64,000 nucleotides of DNA, taken from NCBI GenBank assembly GCA_963922205.1, contig CAWUHX010000258.1:1-64000 (forward strand). The letters run 5' to 3'. Shown in pieces: positions 1 through 10,300 of the stretch. The stretch is from Romanomermis culicivorax (taxonomy: Eukaryota > Nematoda > Enoplea > Mermithida > Mermithidae). A program made the position numbers and the translations under genes. The notes beneath the pieces are model-generated. The model was given only the letters and a program-made list of their open reading frames with translations, made no database searches and was not told the DNA's origin. Position 1 is the first letter of the stretch; each line of letters opens with the position of its first letter.

Positions 1-1
1 A

Positions 2-184
2 ACTAGAGTGGTCTATGATGGTAGAGGAAATATAGTTGATCCAAATACCTTAGACCAGATCAAATTGGCATGTTTCCCATACAGGGATTACAGGTTTGAC
101 AAAGACAATATGCCATCATATCAAGGAGGTGTACCACCTCAACGAGATCCAAATAGGGTTATGCTGCAATCCTTGAACTCCTGA
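2..184 (+). CDS. Gag N-terminal part, partial at window edge
   Basis: A 60-codon frame is open from the window edge and ends with TGA at 182-184. It has no recognisable domain, but it runs straight into the Gag-Pol frame, which is open from 177 in another register. The two frames overlap by a few bases, which is what a single-base indel in a formerly continuous Gag would give. A programmed frameshift is possible, but I see no classic slippery heptamer at the junction. No start codon is visible, so the true start lies upstream. Confidence 0.55.
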   Translation, partial: TRVVYDGRGNIVDPNTLDQIKLACFPYRDYRFDKDNMPSYQGGVPPQRDPNRVMLQSLNS

Positions 185-3100
185 TCTTGATCCAGTATTA
201 ACAGCAGCTTATGATCAGAGGGAAGTGCCATCAAATAATTTGGCACAAGAGATTGTAGTCAGGAATATCGTTAAAGGTGTGTTACCCAAACTTTTAGATG
301 AGGGTATGGTAAATCAGCAGGTGCTTAGCTTTTTAACAGCACTTGAAGGGGAATTCCGTAGGGATACACCCGAATCAGCTAAGTATGAAGCACTGCTGAG
401 GCTTTCTAAAGGTAGACCGAAGGCTGTTGCAGGAGACAACATGACCTATAGGGAGGCCAGGAGAGCCATTATTAATGTCTTTGCACCTGAGTGCAACCTG
501 GAAATGTTAACCAGGGAGTTGTTTGAGATCCAACAAAGACCCAATGAACAGGCCGTAGAGTTTTTAAAACGGGTCAGTATATTAGTGGAACTAGTTAAAG
601 GTGATTTAGACTATCAGTCTAAACAGAGACTGATTATTGATACCTTTATTTACAAGAGTGATCCTACATTTCAGTCTGAACTGAAAAATTCAAAGCATAC
701 CTTTAGAACCTGGTATGATCTTGCAGTAGAGGTTCATGATATTGAACGTAGGTACAAAAATGCCTTCCAGAGATATGGACCCAAGGGTACACAACAGGAT
801 CCTATAGTAATTAATGAAGTAGGTATGCCTAGTGGGCATGATCCTGAAATTGCCGTAGTTGCTAGGAACCAGTCAGAAGGATATCAACAAGGCCAGAGGC
901 AAAGGTTTCGGCAACCATATCAAACCGTAGGTAATCAGGTACAGGCCCAAACCCAAAGGTCAAGGAGTGATTCTCCTGAGATAGAGGAGATTCCAGTTCG
1001 GGAAGCCCCTAGGGCTCAGACCGAAAAAGGTAAGAAAGAATCTCTTCTATTGAAAATCTCAAAAGAGATGGTACAACTGGTCGAAAGGTTCGACCAACTC
1101 CAGCAAAAGGTTGATAACAGGCAAATGGAAAATCGGTCTGATGTGGCCATACCTAGTACCAGTCAGGGAGGTCAAGTTTCCCGAGATCCGACTAAGCCAT
1201 GGTGTGAGTTCCACAAGAACATAACACATAATACTGCAGACTGCAGGACATTGAGAGTATTGTCCGAGCGCAGGAGCAGAGGTAGAGCCAGCTTCCCTAC
1301 CTATAATAGGGGAGGCTTCAACACTTTTGCTAGAGGTAACTACAGAGGTAGAGGAGGTTACCCAAATGCCAACTTTAATAGCAGAGGTAGAGGTGCTTAT
1401 AATGTAGGCTATTCAGGTTATCAGGATAGCCACGAGAGTTACCAACAGAATTCAGATTATAATGAATTTCTGGAGTTTAAAAAGCAGAAGGAGCTGCAGA
1501 AGCAGTTCCAACAGATGCAGCAGTACCAACAGCAAGCTGCATTACAGCATCCTCAGCCTCCACAGGCTATTATGGGTCCGACTCAGACTCTTCAACAAGG
1601 TCAATTCACAAATCAGCCACCTCAGAAGGATTATTCGAGTGTTATGGTTGCAAGGCAATCTCAAATGAGTCCTTTAGGTGAAGTAAACCAGAGAGTGAGT
1701 TGCCCAAATGTTGTATTAGGTAGTATTGTGCAAATGAATGCAATTGCACCACAACCTGTAGTACCATCAGTACAAGTAATAAGGAGAGGCACACCAGCTA
1801 GTCCCCAGGAACAACATTTGCTGGATACGTACCCCAGAACAGCCCCATTCCACATTGAGGTTGTTATAGGAGGTCGTAAGACAATGGCTTTAATTGACAC
1901 AGGAGCTCAGTGCACTGTCATGTCGGCTAAGTTTTTGAAAGAAACTTTGGGCCCCGATTACACTGAATATCCCAGGATATTAAATGTTACTGTAGCCAAC
2001 GGTAAGACAGTCCAAGCCCATGGGTATATCCAATTTAGGATGGATACGTTGTGTGGACAGTTCCCCGTAAAAGCAATTGTAATTCCTGAAGCAGGTGAAA
2101 ATGTCATTGTAGGAACAGACTTTTTGGCTCATCCTCAGGTAGGAGCCATAATAGATTTCAGGAATAGGACGATGACGCTCAACAACCGTCAACAACGGAT
2201 ATACGTGACGCCCGACCAGCCCCAATCCAATTGTGGAGAGGTCATGACCACGAGCGCCGCGGAATCCACAATGAGCGCCGCCGACCAATACCAGCCGAAG
2301 ATTTGCCTGCTAAAGGTTTCGGTACCAGTGGTGAGTGTGAACCCCATCTACTTACCTAGTGGTACTGATATACTTCTGAGAGCAAAGCTTTGGGATAAGG
2401 TAGGCGAAAATCGCCTTAATGGAATCATAATAGAGTCTGAAGACAATGAAGAAAGGTTCCACATTGATAGTACCATAGTAGATGGTACAAAAGATGATTT
2501 TGTTGTTATGGTATCCAACAACACAGGATCAGGATGCCATCTGAAAAGAAATCAAATAATTGGCCATACTAATTCAGTGTTGTGTGATACTGATAACCAA
2601 GATCAACTTAAGGGGAAGATAGTTGAGGATTTGGAGAAGCTGCAAACTTGTGCAGTCCAGGCTAGACCTGATTCGACTCAAGTGGATGAGAAAGAGTTCA
2701 AGGAAGCCTTGTACAATATGCTAGCTAAATCCAACATACCATCTGAACAATTGGAACAAGCTTTACGGTGTCTCGCAAAATATAGAGACGTGTTCAGCTT
2801 GCCCAGTGATCCTCCAACTACTACACCCTATTTGACCTGTAAAATAAATACAGGGGATGCAGCACCTGTGGCAAAAAGGTACCACAGGACTGCCATAAAT
2901 TTACGGCCACATGTTCGTGAGCATGTGCAAGATATGCTCAAGAAGGGTGTAATTGAGCCATCAAAGTCGCCTTGGGCAGCTCCATTATTCCTGGTAGGTA
3001 AAAAGGATGGTACCAAGCGACCAGTAGTGGACTTTAGGGGTATAAATGATGTTACCAAGGATGATAAGTATCCCATTCCTAGAATGGATGACTATCTAGA

Positions 3101-6014
3101 CTGTTTAGGTAAAGCCAAATTTTATACTACCCTAGATCTCAAATCAGGATATTGGCAAGTGCCAATGGATGAAGAAAGCAAGGAGAAAACTGCTTTCATA
3201 TGCCAAGAAGGGCTTTATCAATTTAAAGTCATGCCCTTTGGCCTAAAAAATGCGCCAGCAGAATTCCAGCGCATGATGGAAAGAGTATTGCATCCATATG
3301 TTTGGAAAATCTGTCTAGTTTATATAGACGATATAATTGTGTTCTCAAATACATTTGAGGAGCACCTAGTTAATCTAGAGCTAGTCCTGCAAGCTCTAAG
3401 AAAGGCTCATTTGACCTTGAAGCCGGAGAAGTGTGAATTCCTGCCTGAGAGAGTTCATTTTTTAGGACATATCTTAAATTCGGATGGAGTTTCCCCAGAT
3501 CCGAAAAAGGTCAAAGCTATAAATGATTTCCCATTCCCAGAGTCTAAACGCAAACTGCAAAGGTTTTTAGGTATGTTGCAGTGGTGTAAAAAGTTCATAC
3601 CGGGTTTGGCTAAACACGCTGAACCATTGTACAAACTAACTGGGAAGAACTGTGTTTGGGAAGTCACGGAGGTTCACCATCAGGCTTTTAGGAGCCTGAA
3701 AGAAGCACTATTGTCTGTGCCATTCCTTAGGTATCCGGTTTTGGACGGGTCTGCGGACTTTGTCCTTCAGACAGATGCCAGCGGAACGGCACTAGGAGCA
3801 GTCCTTTACCAGGAGACTAACTCAGACCGCTGGGTAATTGCTTATAATAGCAGAATTTTAAAGGCGGATGAGAAAAAGTGGTCAGCCACGGAAAGGGAGT
3901 GCTTGGCAATTGTGTATGGCTTGAAGTTATACAAGCACTACCTAGTAGGTCATAAAGTGATCATAAGAACTGATCACAAACCTTTATTATCTATGAAGGT
4001 CAATGCCATGACCAATGGTAAGTTGAAGAGATGGTACTCGTTCATCTCTCAGTTCAACCATAAACTAGAGTATGTGCCTGGAAAACAAAATGCCATGGCA
4101 GACTTTTTGTCCAGGATGGATGAACCAGACGATCAAGCGGAAAAAATACCGCCAAAATGGGAACACATGTTCTCAAAGGATAAACGAGAGTCCGAAAATC
4201 TGAAAGATCTTGAGGCACAGCTTATTGAGAAAAAACATCTCAATTTGGTAAAGAGATTCAGAATTCTGACAGATCGGAATCCTGAAGACGGTACTCCGTT
4301 ACATCCGGAGCCAAAAGGTAAGAAGAATCAGAGGACTGATATGAGTCCGAGATTCACCCAGGTTTATCCAGAAGATTCTGAGGGTGATCCAGAATCAAAC
4401 TCGCCTGCAGACTTGGTAAATGCCGTAACTACAAGGAGCATGGCGAAAGAAGCGGACAAGAATAATCAGGCTCAGATCCAGCCTGACGGCAATCAGGTCA
4501 AAGATAAGGTAAGTAGGGGAAACCAGGACAAAGGTAAGGAAAAAAGAGTAACCTGGTTATACCCAGAAAAGGAACAAGAGTTTACTTTGGCAGACCCAAA
4601 GGAGAATGAATTACCAAAAGGGCTAATTAGAGATGATCTCATGGCCCTCTTGCAGAGAAAAGATGAGGTACTACGACCATACTTTGATAGATTGGGTCCA
4701 AATGGGACAACCAAGTATCATAGTGGATTTTATATCCAAAATGAAGTGTTATACCGCGAAGCCGGACAGGGGTCGGACGATCAAGTGGTCGTCCCATCCT
4801 GCCTTAGGGACAATACTTTGCACCAGTACCACGGTGCCGTAATGATGACTCATCAGGGGTTCAAAAGGACCCTTGCTATGATCAAAAAACGGTTCTGGTG
4901 GCCTGGAATTGAAAAGGATGTCAGGCACTGGATTAAGTTTTGTCCAGTTTGTCAAATGGCTAATCAGGGAAACACAGAAATTCCACCACTGATACCAATT
5001 ATTCCACAAGGTCCTTTTGACATTGTATCAGTGGATATCGTGGGTATTTCTCCACTCAGTGAGAAGAGACCGTATGTCATAGTCTTTCAGGACTATTTTA
5101 CAAAGTGGGTTGAAGCTGAACTGATCCCGGATCAGTCAGCTAGCACCGTTGTAGATACCTTTCTACAAGCTATTGTATTTAGGCACGGGACTCCACGGAG
5201 ACTACTCAGCGATAGAGGAGGTTGTTTTACCTCAGATCTAATGAAGGAGATCTGCAAGTTATTGGAGTGTCAAAAAATTTTTACAACTGCCTACCATCCA
5301 CAAGGAAATGGTATGGTAGAAAGGTTTAACCAGACACTCATTAAACAGCTCAGAAAGGTGGCCATCGAGGAAAAAGATAACTGGCCAAGATACTTGAGAG
5401 CTGTGGTGTTTGCATATAATGCCACACCACATGCAGCCACGGGGCAATCCCCATTTTCGTTGCTTAGAGGTCACGAGGCAACCTTCGGGTTAAACTTATC
5501 GAAAGCATACGATATTGTAATGCCGGACAGCAATGCTGAGGCATACAAATTTGTGTTGACCAATCATTTAGTCAACCTTTACGAGGATATTGCCAAAAAT
5601 ATCCAGAGTGCTGCCGAAAAATCGAAGAAATACTTCGATAAAAAATCCAAGCAAAATGGATTTAAAGAAAAGGACTGGGTTCTGCTCAAAGTAGATAAGC
5701 AGAAAAAACTAGGACTACCATGGTCCGGTCCGTTCATAGTTACGGACATTTCGCGAGAAGCAGAGAACGTTGTCACCATTGTACATTGGGACAACCCGCT
5801 AAATCGCCAAACTGTTTCAATCAGCAGGTTGAAACATTTTCGTTACGAGACCACTAGGGTCTTGCCGCGAATAGCGCGAGCCAATCAGGACGCGCCACGT
5901 GACGAAAACACGTCACTTTCCAATATGGCACAAACAGTTACGACTGGAGCGCCGATTCAAATGAAATCATTTGAAAATTCGCTCAAGGCGAATCTATGCG
6001 CGATCTCGCGCTGA
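177..6014 (+). CDS. Gag-Pol polyprotein, Ty3/Gypsy type
   Basis: The frame is open from 177, with no in-frame ATG near its beginning, so it probably continues the Gag frame that ends at 184. Residues below are counted from the GTG at 225. Gag ends in an RGG-rich stretch and a CX2HX4HX4C zinc-knuckle-like motif near 330. The aspartic protease motif DTGA is near 558. Reverse transcriptase carries YIDD near 1033, RNase H its TDAS motif near 1180. Integrase has an H/C zinc-binding region near 1540-1577 and a D,D35E triad near 1603, 1662 and 1698, followed by a GPF-type module (LPWSGPF) near 1830. No chromodomain is seen. It would act in the cytoplasmic particle and, through integrase, in the nucleus. 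All catalytic motifs I can check are intact. Confidence 0.93.
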   Translation, partial: TPDLDPVLTAAYDQREVPSNNLAQEIVVRNIVKGVLPKLLDEGMVNQQVLSFLTALEGEFRRDTPESAKYEALLRLSKGRPKAVAGDNMTYREARRAIINVFAPECNLEMLTRELFEIQQRPNEQAVEFLKRVSILVELVKGDLDYQSKQRLIIDTFIYKSDPTFQSELKNSKHTFRTWYDLAVEVHDIERRYKNAFQRYGPKGTQQDPIVINEVGMPSGHDPEIAVVARNQSEGYQQGQRQRFRQPYQTVGNQVQAQTQRSRSDSPEIEEIPVREAPRAQTEKGKKESLLLKISKEMVQLVERFDQLQQKVDNRQMENRSDVAIPSTSQGGQVSRDPTKPWCEFHKNITHNTADCRTLRVLSERRSRGRASFPTYNRGGFNTFARGNYRGRGGYPNANFNSRGRGAYNVGYSGYQDSHESYQQNSDYNEFLEFKKQKELQKQFQQMQQYQQQAALQHPQPPQAIMGPTQTLQQGQFTNQPPQKDYSSVMVARQSQMSPLGEVNQRVSCPNVVLGSIVQMNAIAPQPVVPSVQVIRRGTPASPQEQHLLDTYPRTAPFHIEVVIGGRKTMALIDTGAQCTVMSAKFLKETLGPDYTEYPRILNVTVANGKTVQAHGYIQFRMDTLCGQFPVKAIVIPEAGENVIVGTDFLAHPQVGAIIDFRNRTMTLNNRQQRIYVTPDQPQSNCGEVMTTSAAESTMSAADQYQPKICLLKVSVPVVSVNPIYLPSGTDILLRAKLWDKVGENRLNGIIIESEDNEERFHIDSTIVDGTKDDFVVMVSNNTGSGCHLKRNQIIGHTNSVLCDTDNQDQLKGKIVEDLEKLQTCAVQARPDSTQVDEKEFKEALYNMLAKSNIPSEQLEQALRCLAKYRDVFSLPSDPPTTTPYLTCKINTGDAAPVAKRYHRTAINLRPHVREHVQDMLKKGVIEPSKSPWAAPLFLVGKKDGTKRPVVDFRGINDVTKDDKYPIPRMDDYLDCLGKAKFYTTLDLKSGYWQVPMDEESKEKTAFICQEGLYQFKVMPFGLKNAPAEFQRMMERVLHPYVWKICLVYIDDIIVFSNTFEEHLVNLELVLQALRKAHLTLKPEKCEFLPERVHFLGHILNSDGVSPDPKKVKAINDFPFPESKRKLQRFLGMLQWCKKFIPGLAKHAEPLYKLTGKNCVWEVTEVHHQAFRSLKEALLSVPFLRYPVLDGSADFVLQTDASGTALGAVLYQETNSDRWVIAYNSRILKADEKKWSATERECLAIVYGLKLYKHYLVGHKVIIRTDHKPLLSMKVNAMTNGKLKRWYSFISQFNHKLEYVPGKQNAMADFLSRMDEPDDQAEKIPPKWEHMFSKDKRESENLKDLEAQLIEKKHLNLVKRFRILTDRNPEDGTPLHPEPKGKKNQRTDMSPRFTQVYPEDSEGDPESNSPADLVNAVTTRSMAKEADKNNQAQIQPDGNQVKDKVSRGNQDKGKEKRVTWLYPEKEQEFTLADPKENELPKGLIRDDLMALLQRKDEVLRPYFDRLGPNGTTKYHSGFYIQNEVLYREAGQGSDDQVVVPSCLRDNTLHQYHGAVMMTHQGFKRTLAMIKKRFWWPGIEKDVRHWIKFCPVCQMANQGNTEIPPLIPIIPQGPFDIVSVDIVGISPLSEKRPYVIVFQDYFTKWVEAELIPDQSASTVVDTFLQAIVFRHGTPRRLLSDRGGCFTSDLMKEICKLLECQKIFTTAYHPQGNGMVERFNQTLIKQLRKVAIEEKDNWPRYLRAVVFAYNATPHAATGQSPFSLLRGHEATFGLNLSKAYDIVMPDSNAEAYKFVLTNHLVNLYEDIAKNIQSAAEKSKKYFDKKSKQNGFKEKDWVLLKVDKQKKLGLPWSGPFIVTDISREAENVVTIVHWDNPLNRQTVSISRLKHFRYETTRVLPRIARANQDAPRDENTSLSNMAQTVTTGAPIQMKSFENSLKANLCAISR

Positions 6015-6437
6015 TTTTTTTTTTATTTTGTGTACATATCTCGTGCGTGTAAGTACTAATTTTAATTAAAATTGTATTAATTTGTAATATTTATCGCGTT
6101 TATGTAGTATTCGTGTTAATTTTGTAAATTTTTCATATTTATTTCAGACTTTGGGAAAAATTCTTCGGAATTTTAGACCAAAGTGACAACCCAAAAAATT
6201 TCCGACATTTTTTCTAAAAAATTAAATTTCAAATTTTTCATTTTTCCAAAATCAAATTATAGCTGCCCCGCTTATCTGAATTCTAAACTTCCATCGGAAG
6301 GAAGAAGTAAAATATTCCCCGAACCGCGATAAAAAGGAAATTAGCAGAACTGCTAAATTAAACTTTTTCAGCGTTCAAAATTTTTAATAAATTTATCAAT
6401 TTATTATTCGAAAACAAAAATTTCGAAAAGGAAAGAA
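6015..6437 (+). other. Spacer between pol and second reading frame, with splice acceptor
   Basis: No long frame. A good 3' splice acceptor (pyrimidine-rich, TTATTTCAG) ends at 6147, upstream of the ATG at 6438. A subgenomic RNA spliced from a 5' leader donor, as for env of insect Gypsy-type elements, could enter here. The leader donor is outside the window, so this is inference. Confidence 0.45.
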
Positions 6438-6558
6438 ATGGGAAAGGGCGCGCGGAACCGCCAACAAGCTCCGACGCGCGAGTGGTCGCACACAGAGCGC
6501 CACGTTGAATACGGCAGGGCCCAGCACCGCCAAGACAACCGTTTTTTCTTTATCGACG
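6438..6558 (+). CDS. Candidate short first exon of the second retroelement protein
   Basis: ATG at 6438 in a favourable context opens 40 codons, rich in R, Q and H, up to a strong donor (G|GTAAGT) after 6558. The donor leaves one base of a codon. The acceptor before 7243 (TTATGTTTAG) supplies the missing two, so the frame runs on unbroken into the exonuclease frame: 6438-6558 joined to 7243-11771 gives 1,549 codons. The phase match is seen in the sequence; use of the sites is inferred. The alternative is that translation begins at the ATG at 7338. Confidence 0.45.
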
Positions 6559-7242
6559 GTAAGTTTCGAACTTATTTTTATCAAATATTCTTGGAAACCG
6601 CAGGTAATGCCCAGAAGTCACTGGAAGACCAGCTCGGCGCCCCAAAGGGCAGACGAGGTTAGAACTTAGAGGGAACGAAAAATGGGAGTACTGCGAAACG
6701 GAAGCTCGAAGCCAAGCAGGGAATTTCCAATTTGGAAATATACCTGATACCACCGAGAGCTATACGATTCAAGGGAAACCTAGAACCTTGGGTTCAGCCC
6801 GTTTTAAAGTTTTATCATTCAAAAATTTATCAAAAATTATTTATTTTCAAATCAAATCAAATCATATCACTTTTTCGATATCAAATTCATTAAAAATTAT
6901 CAATCTCGAGCGCTATAAAAATTGTAAATACAGCGCCATAAATGGAGCGTAGTTGGTCGCTCAAGCAGCTGGTCAGAGATTGGTGTCCGATCAAGTGGTG
7001 GACAATCGGATCAGGTCTACCCTCCCCAACATATAGAGGTAGCAAGGGTAAGATTTGGTAAGGTGTTAGTTGCCTACCAGCTCAATGTTTGTATATCAGT
7101 GGCTCACCTAACAACCTGCACTAAACTTAATTTTCTGCGAAACTTAACCCGCTTGGTGTTGTGGTGCTGGTGTAGTATAGACCCGAAAATGCGCTGAAAA
7201 AAGGGGAATAAAACACTAAAATTAATAGTACTTTATGTTTAG
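6559..7242 (+). other. Candidate intron inside the retroelement
   Basis: Bounded by GTAAGT at 6559 and TTTAG ending at 7242. It holds no long frame and contains AT-rich stretches. Other donor-like sites (for example GTAAGATTT at 7047) lie inside. In genomic RNA it would be retained and act as the leader of the second frame. Confidence 0.4.
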
Positions 7243-7337
7243 ATTATAACGTCAAACGGGCCGTACGAATCCACGAACTGGATCAGTGGTTTAAAGCCAC
7301 ATTTGGGTACTGGCCGGCCAATCCCAAGGAACCTCGA

Positions 7338-10300
7338 ATGGTAGACATCGGGAAGGTCAGCCAGGTACTCCATTTTATCCGAGAAGTGTCAATCTTCAGA
7401 GGACAACCAGTTTGTGGTTTCGACGTTGAAAAAGTCAACCAGGATAAGGTCGCCGCCTTGTTCAAAACAAGGGAGGTCGACAATCCAATGGGAAAACAGT
7501 TTGCCCGATATATCAGCTTCGCGCTAACGAACGGTCAAACTTACGTTATTGATACAACGTCGATGATGATCAAAGAGTGGACCAGCCTCCACGACTTCTT
7601 GAACTCCGACATGCTGTTCGCCGGATATGCCGTACTGGAAGATCTGGTGAGTATCTATAACGTTTGTGGCGCAGGGCGAGATAATAAGGACAGGGACAAA
7701 ACTGTCCCCTTACGGGAATTTCTAAGAAAGACCAAAGGTCGATACTTTGACTTAGACCGTTTCGCCCTCACCATGGTAGGAGTAAACCTGGAGAAGAAAT
7801 GCTTTCAGACAGGTATATGTCCCGAAACCTTTCGGTTAAAGGGACTGTTCACGGAATTTTATTTGATAGACGTGGGCCCCTACCAATATGACTTTTCGTT
7901 AAAAGCGAACCGTGATCGGTTTGCCAAAAGGGGTATATTGCCGGAAGAGCTCAGATACGCCGCTCTAGACGCATATTACTCCTTATTGGTCATGTTTGCC
8001 GCCATTCACTATGGCATGGCCGATCAACTGCTTATGCAAATGCAGATTTTCGACCATGACAAGGTGGATCCCAAACAGATCAACACCATTGCCCTCCATT
8101 TTTATCAGCAATATCTAATGATTCCGGGCAATGTGAATCGAGAAATGGGGCTAGGTACCCCAGTTATGGAAACCGATCAGGTTCAACCAAACATGGTCTA
8201 TCACATGATGAAGTGTGAGATGTATAACCGTTGGGCGGTACAGATGCAGGGAAATAACACAGGTTATTATACCGCGCCCACGGAGTGTAATCCAGTCCGT
8301 CCGCAGGGAGTTCAGTTGCCAAGTGGTTTTTACCCACTACTTCCAAGAGATAACAAACCATTGAAGGACGACGGATACACCACAGATAGCGATCCCGACG
8401 AAATCCAGGACGTCCAGATACCAGACTGGGTAAATATTTCAAAAGATATCCTGGAAAATCTCAAGTCAGGCGGAGCCTACTGGGATTTAGACGGGAAAAT
8501 TTCTTTAACGTTGTACGAAAACGCCAAGCTATACTGGCAACAAGCCGGGAAGCCCGATACCATTCCGCAAGAGGTGTTTTCCTCTAATAACCACTACCCA
8601 GTGGGTATCGAGGGCCATAGACAGGCCTATAAGACCAATTTTTACACGCCAAACTTGGCGAAAATTTCAGGTATGCTGGATGAGCGAAACTTCCCAGAGT
8701 TAGAGGTCATCTGCAAATTTATGCCATTGGCTTATCATTTGGCATGGCCTCATTCCAGAGCGGAGTGCGACTATGAAACTAGCGCTCTGCTAAACTATAA
8801 CTTTCTAAATAGTTATACTAAAGAAGGCCAGGAAATGATAAAGAAAATGTCCTGGAAGTCAGGCGACCGCCTGGCTTACTATTTAGAATTAGCAGCGACG
8901 CTACCGCCGTCGGAACCCCGCTTTCCATCTAAAAAAGGGGTATACGCATGGCAGAATCGGTTCGGTTTTGTCCCGCTACGATTTCGAGAAGCCGAGGAGA
9001 TTCTACAAATTGGCGACGACAAATCGTTATTGAAGGACGGAGCCTACAAGGTAAATCCTTATTTCTATGTAACTTTTTACTACGTAGGCTTCGAGACTTT
9101 AACGCCGGGACTGCGGTATCCCATGACGGAAGACGCATCGCCGACCGACTACCCGATTACCTACGCACCGAGAAACCCGCTCGAGCTCAGACCGGAGTTT
9201 GTCAGCAAAAGCTTCCGGGAGAGAACAATCGCTTCGGAAATGCCCGGGTATACACTTACATATACCCCAGCCGGTGAGTTAATTTCTAAGGTACCACTAA
9301 ATCGTCCCTCAACTTCCCAAACGGCGCAAGCCGGAGGGACGGGACAGGTCAAAGCGCAGCCGCAGGCGCTAGCGCCAGTGGTCAAAGCTACACCAGCTTT
9401 GGACACTGCTGCTACGCAGGCAGCTGCAGTAGTTGTCGTGGTGCCGCCGCCAATCCAACCAGCGGTGGCACAGCCGACTCAAGTACCTCAAGTACAACAA
9501 CCGGCCGAGCCTGAGCCAGAGGTTGTCACCATAATGCAATCAGTACCTCCAGCACCAGCTGTTTTGCCAGCTAAAGTAAAGCAGCTGTTGCCGAAGATAC
9601 GGAATTCAGACTCTGAGTCCAGTTCAGAGGAGGATGTAGAAGAAGAAGAAGAGGGTGAAATCCTCGAATCTGAGGGCCAGACATCAGAGAATAAGGATGC
9701 GATGGAGGCCAAAACTCAGAAACAGGCTCTTGAGGAGGAAAAAATCCAGACTCAAATTGACGAAGCAGTCACCAAAATGTCAGGGATCGATGTCAGACTG
9801 GAGAAGATGCAGGAAGCATCCCAGGAGATACCTGTGAAGGCCAAAGATCCTAAGGATCATGACCGTCAAGCGAAGCAAGAGGCCCTACAGGCCAAAATTC
9901 AAGAACAAAGAAGGCTGACGCAGCAGGAATTCCTGCGTCAGAGGGCAATCCAGAGAAAGCTGAAGGAGCAGGCACTAGCCGACGATAGCTCAGATTCAGC
10001 CATAGCAGCGACAGAGCTGATGCGGAGGGGAAGAATTGCCGAGGAAGGTATTCCTGGAATTTATTCCCCAGACAAAGTTCAGCAGATGTTAGCTGAAGGG
10101 ATGTCGGAAAAATTTATCCGACACCTAGCCAAAGAAAAGGTAAGGCGTAGAAAGAGGATAAGTAAGGCCAAGCGACGCAGACTTGCAGCTCAGGGACAGC
10201 AGCAACAAGGAGCGGCCGCCACCGGATCCGAAAACGACGCCTACGATACGGCCGAAGAAACGACGACCCCACAATACTCGACGAGCCAAAAGTCGAGATC

